From: Larkinella soli
Lineage (GTDB): Bacteria; Bacteroidota; Bacteroidia; Cytophagales; Spirosomataceae
Assembly (NCBI RefSeq): GCF_003703975.1
Contig: NZ_QTJY01000004.1
Location: 186,001-250,000 of the forward strand
Direction of reading: 5' to 3'
Length of the DNA stretch: 64,000 nt
Shown: positions 51,475 to 59,211 of the stretch, piece by piece
Numbering within the stretch: the stretch's first letter is position 1
Layout of the letters: each line of letters starts with the position of its first letter
Notes under the pieces: model-generated
Told to the model about the DNA's origin: nothing
What the model saw: the letters and a program-made list of their open reading frames with translations, nothing else
Databases searched by the model: none
Position numbers and translations under genes: made by a program

Positions 51475-52695
51475 ATGAAAAAAGCCATCTTTGGTCTGCT
51501 GGTTCTTCTGTCCGCTTTTTCAGCGCGGGCGCAGGTGTATTCGCTGGCCGAATTTGATAAGAAATACGACATGCTTCTGAAGCATCCGGGCGTCCAGATC
51601 GAGTCGGCGGAGGCTATCAATAACTTGTATAATTACAAATTTTACGAGGCCGACAAGGAGTTCAAATGGCTCCGGCTGCGCTACCCTGACCACCCCATGC
51701 CGTACTTCCTGATGGGACTGGCCGAGTGGTGGAAAATCGTGCCGAACACCGAGGTGACCGACTACGACGACAAATGCCTGGCGTACCTGGATACCGCCAT
51801 CACCAAAGCGGAGAAGCTCTACGATGAAAAGGATAACAAAGTCGAGCCGGCTTTTTTTCTGGCGGCTGCCTACGGCTTTAAAGGGCGTCTTTACTCCGAG
51901 CGAAAGAAATGGGCCAAGGCTACGCTGGCCGGGAAGAACGCGCTCAAATACTTTGATAAGTGCAAAGGCTACGGCGACCTCACCCCCGAACTTCTGTTCG
52001 GCGACGGGCTGTATAACTTCTACGCCCAGTGGATTCCGAAGAACTACCCGGCGCTGAAACCCATCCTGATGTTTTTCCCGAAAGGGAACAAGACGCTGGG
52101 CATTCAGCAACTGGAGAAAACCGCCAACAATGCATTCTATACCCGCACGGAGGCCCGGTATTTCCTGCTGCAGATATACAGCATGGAGAACCAGTATGAT
52201 AAAGCCTATGACCTGGCGAAGTATATGTGGCAGCAATACCCGGACAACCCGTATTTCGAGCGGTATTATGCCCGATCGGCCTTCGTCCGGGGCAGCATGA
52301 CCGAGGCCGAAACGGCTTCTAAAAACATCCTTAGCAAGATCGAACGGGGGATGGACGGCTACGAAGCGGTCGGCGGACGAACGGCGGCCTATATCCTGGC
52401 CTACATCAACTACAATTACCGCCGGGATCTGCCCCAGGCCAGGCAGTTTTATCAGAAATCGATCGATTTCGCCAAACAAACGGGCTCGTTCGATGCGGGC
52501 TATTACTGGGCGTCGGTGCTGAGTCTGGGGAAGATCGCCACGGCGGAGAAGAACTACGACGAGGCCCAGATTCATTTCAAGGAAGTGCTGGATAAGGCCG
52601 ATAAAAAATCGAGCCAGTATAAAGAGGCCAAAGACGCGCTCCAGGAGTTGAAAAAGAGCCGGAGAGACGAACGGCGGAAGGCCAGACGGGCCTGA
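51475..52695 (+). CDS. Exported TPR-repeat protein
   Basis: This 406-residue protein has a signal peptide (MKKAIFGLLVLLSAFSARAQ). The rest is built from helical repeats; TPR-like pairs include AEAINNLYNYKFYEADKEFK, YDKAYDLAKYMWQQYPDNPY and GKIATAEKNYDEAQIHFKEV, and the tail is Lys/Arg-rich. It probably acts as a periplasmic binding scaffold. No partner is evident. Confidence 0.8.
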   Translation: MKKAIFGLLVLLSAFSARAQVYSLAEFDKKYDMLLKHPGVQIESAEAINNLYNYKFYEADKEFKWLRLRYPDHPMPYFLMGLAEWWKIVPNTEVTDYDDKCLAYLDTAITKAEKLYDEKDNKVEPAFFLAAAYGFKGRLYSERKKWAKATLAGKNALKYFDKCKGYGDLTPELLFGDGLYNFYAQWIPKNYPALKPILMFFPKGNKTLGIQQLEKTANNAFYTRTEARYFLLQIYSMENQYDKAYDLAKYMWQQYPDNPYFERYYARSAFVRGSMTEAETASKNILSKIERGMDGYEAVGGRTAAYILAYINYNYRRDLPQARQFYQKSIDFAKQTGSFDAGYYWASVLSLGKIATAEKNYDEAQIHFKEVLDKADKKSSQYKEAKDALQELKKSRRDERRKARRA

Positions 52696-52698
52696 GCA

Positions 52699-52779
52699 GT
52701 AACAAAAAACGGTTCGCCGTTGCGATAGACTGCCGGTTTTGGCCGGCTTCTGCCGCAAGGACGAACCGTTTTTTGTTAC
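52699..52779. terminator. Nested bidirectional terminator
   Basis: The outer 18-bp arms (52699-52716 and 52762-52779) are perfect complements with A/T runs (AAAAAA/TTTTTT) in the stem. The inside also folds, with TTGCG/CGCAA and CCGG/CCGG pairs. It separates the convergent TPR and Lrp genes and can end both. Confidence 0.8.
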
Positions 52780-52799
52780 CGGTATTAACCGGGCCGGTT

Positions 52800-53270
52800 T
52801 CAGGGAATCGGAAGTACTTTGCTTTCCTTGAAGGTCGACAGGATCACCATCGTCTGGGTGCTGGCTACCTCCTCGATCTCGTTGATTTTTTCCAGCATCA
52901 GCACCTGATACGACGAGATATCCCTGGCGATGACCTTCAGCAGAAAATCACCGGAACCCGTGATGTGATGGCATTCGATAATCTCCGGAATCTCGCGGAC
53001 CGCATTGACGAATGACTCGGTTACCTGCTTTTTGTGTCCGACGAGCGTCACCTGAACGAAGGTGGTAACTCCCAGGCCGACGCGCTCGCGGTTCAGTTGC
53101 GCATGGTAACTCTGAATGATGCCTGAGGTTTCTAATTTCTTTACGCGTTCAAGTGTTGGGGCGGGTGAGAGGCCGATTTCCTTCGACAACTGGGCGTTGG
53201 TGATCTTGGCGTTTGTCTGAAGAATCTCTAACACTTTCCGATCGATCTGATCGAGTTTGGTTCCTGACAT
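52800..53270 (-). CDS. Lrp/AsnC-family transcriptional regulator
   Basis: This is a 156-residue protein with the start at 53270 (MSGTKLDQIDRKVLEILQTN), the family N-terminus with its winged helix; the longer frame overlaps the promoter and is rejected. The HTH is AQLSKEIGLSPAPTLERVKK, followed by the RAM effector domain (GHHITGSGDFLLKV-like segment, about 105-150). These proteins sense amino acids or similar small molecules. Targets are unknown. Confidence 0.92.
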   Translation of the reverse strand: MSGTKLDQIDRKVLEILQTNAKITNAQLSKEIGLSPAPTLERVKKLETSGIIQSYHAQLNRERVGLGVTTFVQVTLVGHKKQVTESFVNAVREIPEIIECHHITGSGDFLLKVIARDISSYQVLMLEKINEIEEVASTQTMVILSTFKESKVLPIP

Positions 53271-53308
53271 GATAGTAATAAACTTAATCCAACCATAAGG
53301 AGATGGCA

Positions 53309-53316
53309 CAAAACTA
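53309..53316 (-). promoter_or_regulatory. Candidate -7 box for the Lrp-type gene
   Basis: On the minus strand TAGTTTTG (53316-53309) fits TAnnTTTG and lies 39 bp before the chosen ATG. It argues against the longer frame starting at 53324. Confidence 0.5.
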
Positions 53317-53656
53317 AGACACAATCAATTAATCTTCTAAAAGAATATGGATTAATTACTAAAAAATAGAATAATGATTGGTTTTGTGGCCCAAATCTGG
53401 GTTCAAAATTACAGGAAACAATAGTTATACCAAATCGTATTGCACACTATAGGGCATTGTTTTTCAGACAGCCTCCAAATAAAATTCGGATATTGGTTGT
53501 CATTAAAAAATCTTTTTGGTCAGGAAGGCCGAAATTTTATCAAAAATCTTCCCGGTTCCGGCCCGATACTGCCTGCGGCATAACGGAAAACGGTTACAAA
53601 GCCGACCCTGCCCGGGGTTGCCTTAGTCCAATGCAATAAATCCGGGGCCGGTAAAG

Positions 53657-53689
53657 TTTGATCGATGAGACGGTTGTTCCGTATCTTTG
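53657..53689 (+). promoter_or_regulatory. Promoter of the GHL10-type glycosidase gene
   Basis: TTTG (53657-53660), a 21-bp spacer and TATCTTTG (53682-53689) fit the Bacteroidota promoter. The transcript starts about 24 bases before the ATG at 53720, ruling out the earlier TTG at 53687. Confidence 0.65.
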
Positions 53690-53719
53690 GAAATACTAAT
53701 CTCGATCCATCCGTTTTCA

Positions 53720-55261
53720 ATGCGTTTTCTTTGCCGGGCTATTTTGGCCGTTCTTTTGTCGTGGTGCCTGGGGAATTTTGGGACCGTCGCCCAGAAGCCG
53801 CCTAAACGTGAATTTCGGGCCGTCTGGATCGCCACGGTCGACAACATCGACTGGCCCAGTCTGAAGGGAATGCCGGCCGACAGCCAGCGCGTCGAATTCG
53901 TTAAAATTCTGGACCAGCACCAGCGGGCCGGGATCAACGCCGTGGTCGTGCAGATCCGGGCGGCCGCCGACGCCTTCTACGCCAAAGGCTCCGAGCCGTG
54001 GTCCGAGTGGCTGACGGGCCGGCAGGGCGTGGCGCCGATGCCTTTCTACGACCCGCTGGAGTTCATGATCAAGGAAACCCACGACCGCGGCATGGAATTT
54101 CATGCGTGGTTCAACCTCGACCGGGCCACCTTCAGCCGGATCGCTTCCGTTGCCCCCGACCATATCAGTGCGCGCCGTCCGGACTGGATGCTGCTTTACG
54201 GCGGCCGCAAACTCTTCAACCTCGGTCTGCCCGAAGTCCGGAATTACATTACCGGGATCGTGACGAACATCGTCCGGAACTATGACGTAGACGGGATTCA
54301 CTTCGACGATTATTTCTATCCCTACGGAATTGCCGGACAGGTCGTACGCGACGATGCCACCTACAAAACCTATTATAACGGCATGAACCGCGACAACTGG
54401 CGACGCGATAACGTCGACCGGCTGATTCTCCAGCTTCGGGATTCGATTCAGGCCATCAAGCCGTACGTGAAGTTCGGAGTCAGTCCGTTCGGGGTTTGGA
54501 AAAACCGCAGCCAGGACCCGGAGGGCTCACCCACGACCGGCGGTCTGACGTCCTACTTCGATCTGTACGCCGATACACGGAAATGGATTCGGGAAGGCTG
54601 GATCGATTATATCGCCCCGCAGGTCTATTTTAGTACGGATTTCGTGAAAGTGCCGTACCGTGGCCTGGTCGACTGGTGGATCAAAAACGGCTTCAACCGA
54701 CACCTCTACATCGGGCAGGGCGCCTTTCGGATCGGCCGCCCGACCTCGCGCGACCAGGCCTGGGGTGACCCCGTCGAAATGCCGACGCAACTGCGCTACA
54801 ACCGGCAGTATCCGCAGATCCACGGCAGCATTTTCTTCAGCTCCAAATCACTGACCAGCAACCTGAACGGTGTTCGGGATTCATTGCTGACGGATTTCTA
54901 CCGGTATCCGGCCCTGATCCCGCCCATGCCCTGGAAAGATCCGGAACCGCCCCTGGCCCCAAAAGACCTGAAAGCCACCGCTTCGCCCGAGGGTGTCGAG
55001 CTGTTCTGGCAGGAACCTGCCCCGGCTCCCGACGGGGATCGGGCGAATTACTACGTGGTTTATCGGTTCGACCGGAAAGGGAAAGTCGACCTGGATGACC
55101 CAAGGCACATTCTGGCCATCTGCGTGGGAGAACATACAACCCGTTTCGTCGACCGGACGGCCGAGAAAGACCGGCGGTATGCCTATGTGGTCACGTCCGT
55201 GGACCGGCTGCACAACGAAAGCGCCCCGACGGAAGTGACGGTGCGTGTTCCGGAACAGTAA
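53720..55261 (+). CDS. Exported family-10-like glycosyl hydrolase (GHL10/DUF187-type)
   Basis: This is a 513-residue protein. The start at 53720 gives a signal peptide (MRFLCRAILAVLLSWCLGNF). The domain opens with REFRAVWIATVDNIDWPSLK and continues with NAVVVQIRAAADAFYAKGSE, EFHAWFNLDRATF and VDGIHFDDYFYPYGI, the GHL10 TIM barrel signature. The C-terminal 90 residues (APKDLKATASPEGVELFWQE onwards) look like a fibronectin-type-III domain. It likely acts outside the cytoplasm on a glycan. Confidence 0.88.
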   Translation: MRFLCRAILAVLLSWCLGNFGTVAQKPPKREFRAVWIATVDNIDWPSLKGMPADSQRVEFVKILDQHQRAGINAVVVQIRAAADAFYAKGSEPWSEWLTGRQGVAPMPFYDPLEFMIKETHDRGMEFHAWFNLDRATFSRIASVAPDHISARRPDWMLLYGGRKLFNLGLPEVRNYITGIVTNIVRNYDVDGIHFDDYFYPYGIAGQVVRDDATYKTYYNGMNRDNWRRDNVDRLILQLRDSIQAIKPYVKFGVSPFGVWKNRSQDPEGSPTTGGLTSYFDLYADTRKWIREGWIDYIAPQVYFSTDFVKVPYRGLVDWWIKNGFNRHLYIGQGAFRIGRPTSRDQAWGDPVEMPTQLRYNRQYPQIHGSIFFSSKSLTSNLNGVRDSLLTDFYRYPALIPPMPWKDPEPPLAPKDLKATASPEGVELFWQEPAPAPDGDRANYYVVYRFDRKGKVDLDDPRHILAICVGEHTTRFVDRTAEKDRRYAYVVTSVDRLHNESAPTEVTVRVPEQ

Positions 55262-55267
55262 CCGGTA

Positions 55268-56506
55268 TCAGGCATAGGTCTGTTCGATGGCGTCCATCAC
55301 CTCTTCCACCGTTCGGGTATTTTCAAAGAAGGAGACGATTTTCATCAGAATGCCTTCCACGACCGCGTCCGGGCAGGAGGCCCCGCAGGTCAGCAGGATG
55401 GTCACGGGTTGACGGCCGGGCAGGAAGTTTTCCGTCACCACCTCCTGTTTTGTCTGAAGGTCAAAATGCCGGATCAGCTCACGGGAAAGAATTTTCTGCT
55501 CGGTTTCGATAAAATAGGTCGGCAGTTTTTCTTCGCAAAGCTCCACAAGGTGCGAGGTATTCGAACTGTTGTATCCGCCGGCCACCAGGGCAAAATCGGC
55601 CGGATGATCCAGCAGGGCGTAGGTTGAATCCTGATTGTCGTTGGTCGCGTAGCAGAGCGTATCGCGGGTATTGGCGAAGCGGCTGTCCACCTCCTCGGGC
55701 AGCAGGTTGTACTGCCGGATCATCACCTGCTTCAGATAATCGGCAATCCCCTGGGTATCGGAAGCCAGCATGGTGGTCTGGTTAACGACGCCGATGCGCT
55801 GAAGGTCGGTTTCCGGACTGAAGCCCTCCGAGAATTGCCCTTTAAATTCTTCATAGAACCATTCGGTCGGGGACTCGCCGGTAAGGTAGGTAGCCAGCCG
55901 TCGGGCCTGGGCCATATCTTTAACGATAACGGTCGGGGCCGATTCCTTGCTGTGAGAGAACGTCGCCCGGGTTTCTTCGTGCGACGGCTTTCCGTGGACG
56001 ACCACCGTATAATTCTTCTGACCGATCTGGTGCGCCTTGTTCCAGACTTTTTCGACAAATGGGCAGGTCGTATCGTATTGCTCGATACCGACGCCGATCC
56101 CGGCCAGCTTGCGCTGGGTTTCCAGGGTGGTTCCGAACGCCGGAATGACCACGACATCGTCCGGCCCGATCTGTTCCCAGGGAATCAGCTGACGACCGGA
56201 GGTTTCCATGATGAACTGCACGCCCCGGTCCTGAAGGTCCCGGTTGACGTCCGGGTTATGAATCATTTCACTGAGCAGGAAGATGCGCTTGCCGGGGTTT
56301 TCGGCAATGGCCTTGTAGGCAATCTCGATAGCGTTCTCGACACCGTAACAGAAGCCGAAGTGCCGGGCAATGAAGAAACGAACCGGACCGAAATCCAGCA
56401 CCGTGGGCGTAAAGTCCCGCTTGAGTTTATCGCGCTTCCGCCGAAACTCCTTCAAGGGGCTGATAATGCGGCTACGGTAGTATTCCGGAATATTGAAAGA
56501 CTTCAT
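55268..56506 (-). CDS. ispH: 4-hydroxy-3-methylbut-2-enyl diphosphate reductase, long form
   Basis: This is a 412-residue Fe-S enzyme giving IPP and DMAPP, the last step of the MEP pathway. The three cluster cysteines are in FGFCYGVENA (Cys53), YDTTCPFVEKV (Cys148) and DTLCYATNDNQDS. It is about 100 residues longer than E. coli IspH, like the plant/cyanobacterial type. The promoter lies at 56602-56632, giving a leader of about 90 nt. Confidence 0.95.
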   Translation of the reverse strand: MKSFNIPEYYRSRIISPLKEFRRKRDKLKRDFTPTVLDFGPVRFFIARHFGFCYGVENAIEIAYKAIAENPGKRIFLLSEMIHNPDVNRDLQDRGVQFIMETSGRQLIPWEQIGPDDVVVIPAFGTTLETQRKLAGIGVGIEQYDTTCPFVEKVWNKAHQIGQKNYTVVVHGKPSHEETRATFSHSKESAPTVIVKDMAQARRLATYLTGESPTEWFYEEFKGQFSEGFSPETDLQRIGVVNQTTMLASDTQGIADYLKQVMIRQYNLLPEEVDSRFANTRDTLCYATNDNQDSTYALLDHPADFALVAGGYNSSNTSHLVELCEEKLPTYFIETEQKILSRELIRHFDLQTKQEVVTENFLPGRQPVTILLTCGASCPDAVVEGILMKIVSFFENTRTVEEVMDAIEQTYA

Positions 56507-56601
56507 GCTGAGACGTTTAGTGTCGATGCCGGGAAGTAGGCCAAAGACCGGCCGGCTACTCCTGCCCGGTCTGTTTCGCGGATCGGAACGGTTTCGGGCT
56601 T

Positions 56602-56632
56602 CAAAAATAGACAGGGTTTACCGGAAGAACAA
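56602..56632 (-). promoter_or_regulatory. Promoter of ispH
   Basis: On the minus strand TTG (56632-56630), a 20-bp spacer and TATTTTTG (56609-56602) fit the consensus well. Confidence 0.68.
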
Positions 56633-56666
56633 CGGAGTGAAACGCTTCGTTCGACGGGCCGAAAAC

Positions 56667-58193
56667 TCAGGAGTGGGTAGCCATTCGGTCGAGCAGATCG
56701 TCCAGGTATTGCCGGTCATTGCTCAGCCGGGGCACCTTGTGCTGCCCACCGAGCTTGCCCCGGGTTTTCATCCACTCGTAGAATGTTCCACGAGGAACAG
56801 CATGAACGAGGGGCGGTTGCAGCACCATGTCATTGTATCGCTTGGCGTCGTAGTCGGAATTTACCTGCCGCAGCGTCTGATCCAGGATGGCGCAGAATGT
56901 ATCGAAGTGATCCGGCTCGCTGGAGAACTCGATGATCCACTCATGACGGCCGTGGGTGTCGTTGTTTATATAAACCGGCCCGGCGGTATAATCGCTGACC
57001 CGGGCGCCGGTGACTTCACAGGCTTTGGTAATGGCGGTTTCGGCATTCTCCACAATGACCTCCTCGCCGAAGGCATTGATAAAATGCTTCGTCCGGCCGC
57101 TGACCTTCAGACGGTAAGGATTGAGCGAGGTAAACCGGACCGTATCGCCCACCCGATACCGCCACAAACCGGCGTTGGTGGAGATCACCAGCGCGTAGTT
57201 CTTATTCAGTTCCACTTCCCCGATAGTCAGCGCTTTCGGATGCGGGTTGTCGGCCTCCTCGACGGGCACAAACTCGTAGAAAATACCGTAATCGAGCATT
57301 ACCAGCATTTCGCCTACCCGGCTCAGGTCGTCCTGAATGGCGAAAAAGCCTTCCGAGGCATTGTAGGTTTCAAGGTAGGAAATGCCGGAGGACGGAAAAA
57401 TCTGATGGGAGAATAAATCCCGGTAAGGCTGAAAAGCGACCGCGCCATGGATGAACACCTCGAAGTTCGGCCACACTTCCAGAATATTGCGCTTTCCGGT
57501 GATTCCCAGCACTTTTTCCAGCAGAACCAGCGTCCAGGTCGGAACGCCCAGAATACTGGTAACATTCTCGCGGGCGGTAATTTCGGCCATGCGGTCGATC
57601 TTGTCCTCCCATTTGCTCATCAGCGCCACATCGATGGGCGGGGTCCGGATATACTGTGCCCAGGACGGTAGGTTTTTCATGACCACCGCCGAGACGTCGC
57701 CGGCAAAACCCTGCCTGCTGTGCGGATTGTCGTGCAGGCTGCCGCCGATGGACAGACCCTTGCCCTCGAATACTCTGGTTTCCGGCCGGTTGGCGACAAA
57801 CAGCGCCATCAGGTCCTTTCCGCCCTTAAAGTGGCATTCGTCCAGCGCTTCCTGTGAAACCGGAATGAATTTACTGCGGGCGTTGGTGGTGCCGGACGAT
57901 TTCGAGAACCAGTGAATGGTGGAGGGCCAGAGGAGTTTCTGTTCTCCCCGCATCACCCGCTCGATATAGGGATAAAGGTCTTCGTAAGACGAAATCGGTA
58001 CGCGTTCCTGATAGTCCCGGACGGACCGGATGGAATCGTAATGGTGAGAACGGCCCCATTCCGTGGCCCGGCCTTTCCGGATCAGATGGGTAAAGATGCC
58101 CTGCTGCACCTCGCCGGGGCGCTTCATCACGGCCTCGATGCGGGGCATACGTCGCATTAACAGCCATTTTAAAGTCGTGTTCAGCAGGGTCAT
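56667..58193 (-). CDS. GH3 auxin-responsive-promoter-family acyl-adenylate enzyme
   Basis: This is a 508-residue bacterial member of the GH3/JAR1 family of acyl-acid amido synthetases. The ATP-binding KSSGTTNARSKFIPVS motif lies near residues 99-114. SYLETYNASEGFFAI and GLWRYRVGDTVRFTSLNPYR (motif 3 of adenylating enzymes) follow. It would activate a carboxylic acid as an adenylate and join it to an amine or thiol. Plant relatives conjugate hormones; the bacterial substrate is unknown. The promoter is at 58213-58242, overlapping the end of the GDPD gene. Confidence 0.88.
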   Translation of the reverse strand: MTLLNTTLKWLLMRRMPRIEAVMKRPGEVQQGIFTHLIRKGRATEWGRSHHYDSIRSVRDYQERVPISSYEDLYPYIERVMRGEQKLLWPSTIHWFSKSSGTTNARSKFIPVSQEALDECHFKGGKDLMALFVANRPETRVFEGKGLSIGGSLHDNPHSRQGFAGDVSAVVMKNLPSWAQYIRTPPIDVALMSKWEDKIDRMAEITARENVTSILGVPTWTLVLLEKVLGITGKRNILEVWPNFEVFIHGAVAFQPYRDLFSHQIFPSSGISYLETYNASEGFFAIQDDLSRVGEMLVMLDYGIFYEFVPVEEADNPHPKALTIGEVELNKNYALVISTNAGLWRYRVGDTVRFTSLNPYRLKVSGRTKHFINAFGEEVIVENAETAITKACEVTGARVSDYTAGPVYINNDTHGRHEWIIEFSSEPDHFDTFCAILDQTLRQVNSDYDAKRYNDMVLQPPLVHAVPRGTFYEWMKTRGKLGGQHKVPRLSNDRQYLDDLLDRMATHS

Positions 58194-58212
58194 AGCATTG
58201 CGTATTCTACGT

Positions 58213-58242
58213 CAAACTTAACGAAATCTGGTGTACTTACAA
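58213..58242 (-). promoter_or_regulatory. Promoter of the GH3-like gene
   Basis: On the minus strand TTG (58242-58240), a 19-bp spacer and TAAGTTTG (58220-58213) fit the Bacteroidota consensus. The -33 element overlaps the last codons of the upstream gene. Confidence 0.68.
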
Positions 58243-59118
58243 GTATTTGGCCCGGTCGGGATAATCCGTAATGAGTCCGTCAACGCCCCAGTCCCTGAGT
58301 CGTTTCATCCGGCCGGGATCGTTCACCGTCCAGGGAATCACTTTCATCCCTTTTTCATGGAGATGCCGTATGGTTCCTTTTCCCAGTAACCGATGGTACG
58401 GGCTGTAGATGTCTGGTGTAAATCCCAGGCGTTTCAGATGAGAATCGACGCTTTTCAGGTCGAGCACCAGAGCCGATAGCCTTACCTTGCGGTAGTGACC
58501 CTGATCGATCCGCTCCTTCCAGTATTTCAACACGTTAAAGTCGAAACTCTGCATAATAACCCGTTCGGGAGGAAGTTGTTCGCTGACGACCCGGTAAACG
58601 AGTTCGGAGAATTCTGCCGGTTCGGGTTGAGAAATTCCGTATTGATCCGGCTCACTCTTGATCTCGATGTTATAGGAAAAAGCCGGCAGGTTCTTTTCCA
58701 CCCGGTAGGCTTCCATTTGGGTGATTACTTCCCGAAGCAATGGTTTGACGGTTTTTAGTTTCTGCTGCTCCGGGTAAGCGGCATGGTTCCTCGACCCGCA
58801 ATCGTATTGCCGGATCTGCTCGTAAGTCATCCGATACAGGTTCAGTTGAGCCTGAATTTTTTTATCGACCGGTTGGCCGTCGGGCGTCAGGCAGAATACG
58901 GCGCTGATGTACGGATCATGGGAAACCACCACCTGTCTGTCTTTGCTGACGACCACGTCGAGTTCCAGGGTCGTCACCCCCGAATCGAGCGCTTTCAAAA
59001 AAGCCGGGATGGAATTTTCAGGCATCAATCCCCGGCAGCCCCGGTGCCCCTGGAGGTCAAACGGCTCTGACTGATAAGGCATTATGGCTGTCCAAAGAAG
59101 GTAGATGAAGAACGGCAT
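58237..59118 (-). CDS. Glycerophosphodiester phosphodiesterase family protein
   Basis: This is a 293-residue TIM-barrel enzyme with the GDPD catalytic set: LQGHRGCRGLMPENS (His and Arg, about 23-37), TLELDVVVSKDRQVVVSHDP and YNIEIKSEPDQYG. It hydrolyses glycerophosphodiesters to glycerol-3-phosphate and an alcohol. The first 12 residues are hydrophobic (MPFFIYLLWTAI), and a second Met (59082) is an alternative start that drops them, so export is uncertain. Confidence 0.9.
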   Translation of the reverse strand: MPFFIYLLWTAIMPYQSEPFDLQGHRGCRGLMPENSIPAFLKALDSGVTTLELDVVVSKDRQVVVSHDPYISAVFCLTPDGQPVDKKIQAQLNLYRMTYEQIRQYDCGSRNHAAYPEQQKLKTVKPLLREVITQMEAYRVEKNLPAFSYNIEIKSEPDQYGISQPEPAEFSELVYRVVSEQLPPERVIMQSFDFNVLKYWKERIDQGHYRKVRLSALVLDLKSVDSHLKRLGFTPDIYSPYHRLLGKGTIRHLHEKGMKVIPWTVNDPGRMKRLRDWGVDGLITDYPDRAKYL

Positions 59119-59173
59119 GAACGCAGGGCATTGGTAGCAGGACGGGGTCTGGTATAAAAGTAAGATTAATTTC

Positions 59174-59181
59174 TATTTTTG
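59174..59181 (+). promoter_or_regulatory. Candidate -7 box for the penicillin-acylase gene
   Basis: TATTTTTG (59174-59181) matches TAnnTTTG. The ATG of the acylase lies 31 bp downstream. The -33 element is not clear. Confidence 0.5.
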
Positions 59182-59211
59182 GGCCACTAACCGGTCGATC
59201 CACCTAACTTT

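Larger units (their letters stand above)
53271..53719. other. Divergent intergenic region of about 450 bases
   Basis: The region is AT-rich toward its left side and lies between the Lrp gene and the GHL10-type glycosidase gene. It carries -7 boxes for the left gene at 53309-53316 and 53404-53411 (TAATTTTG, minus) and a promoter for the right gene at 53657-53689. A frame at 53457-53639 has no domain and is not called. No RNA gene was recognised. Confidence 0.55.

Noticed and set aside
53457-53639. 60-codon frame in the long intergenic region
   Set aside because: Short, no domain, and low resemblance to real coding sequence.
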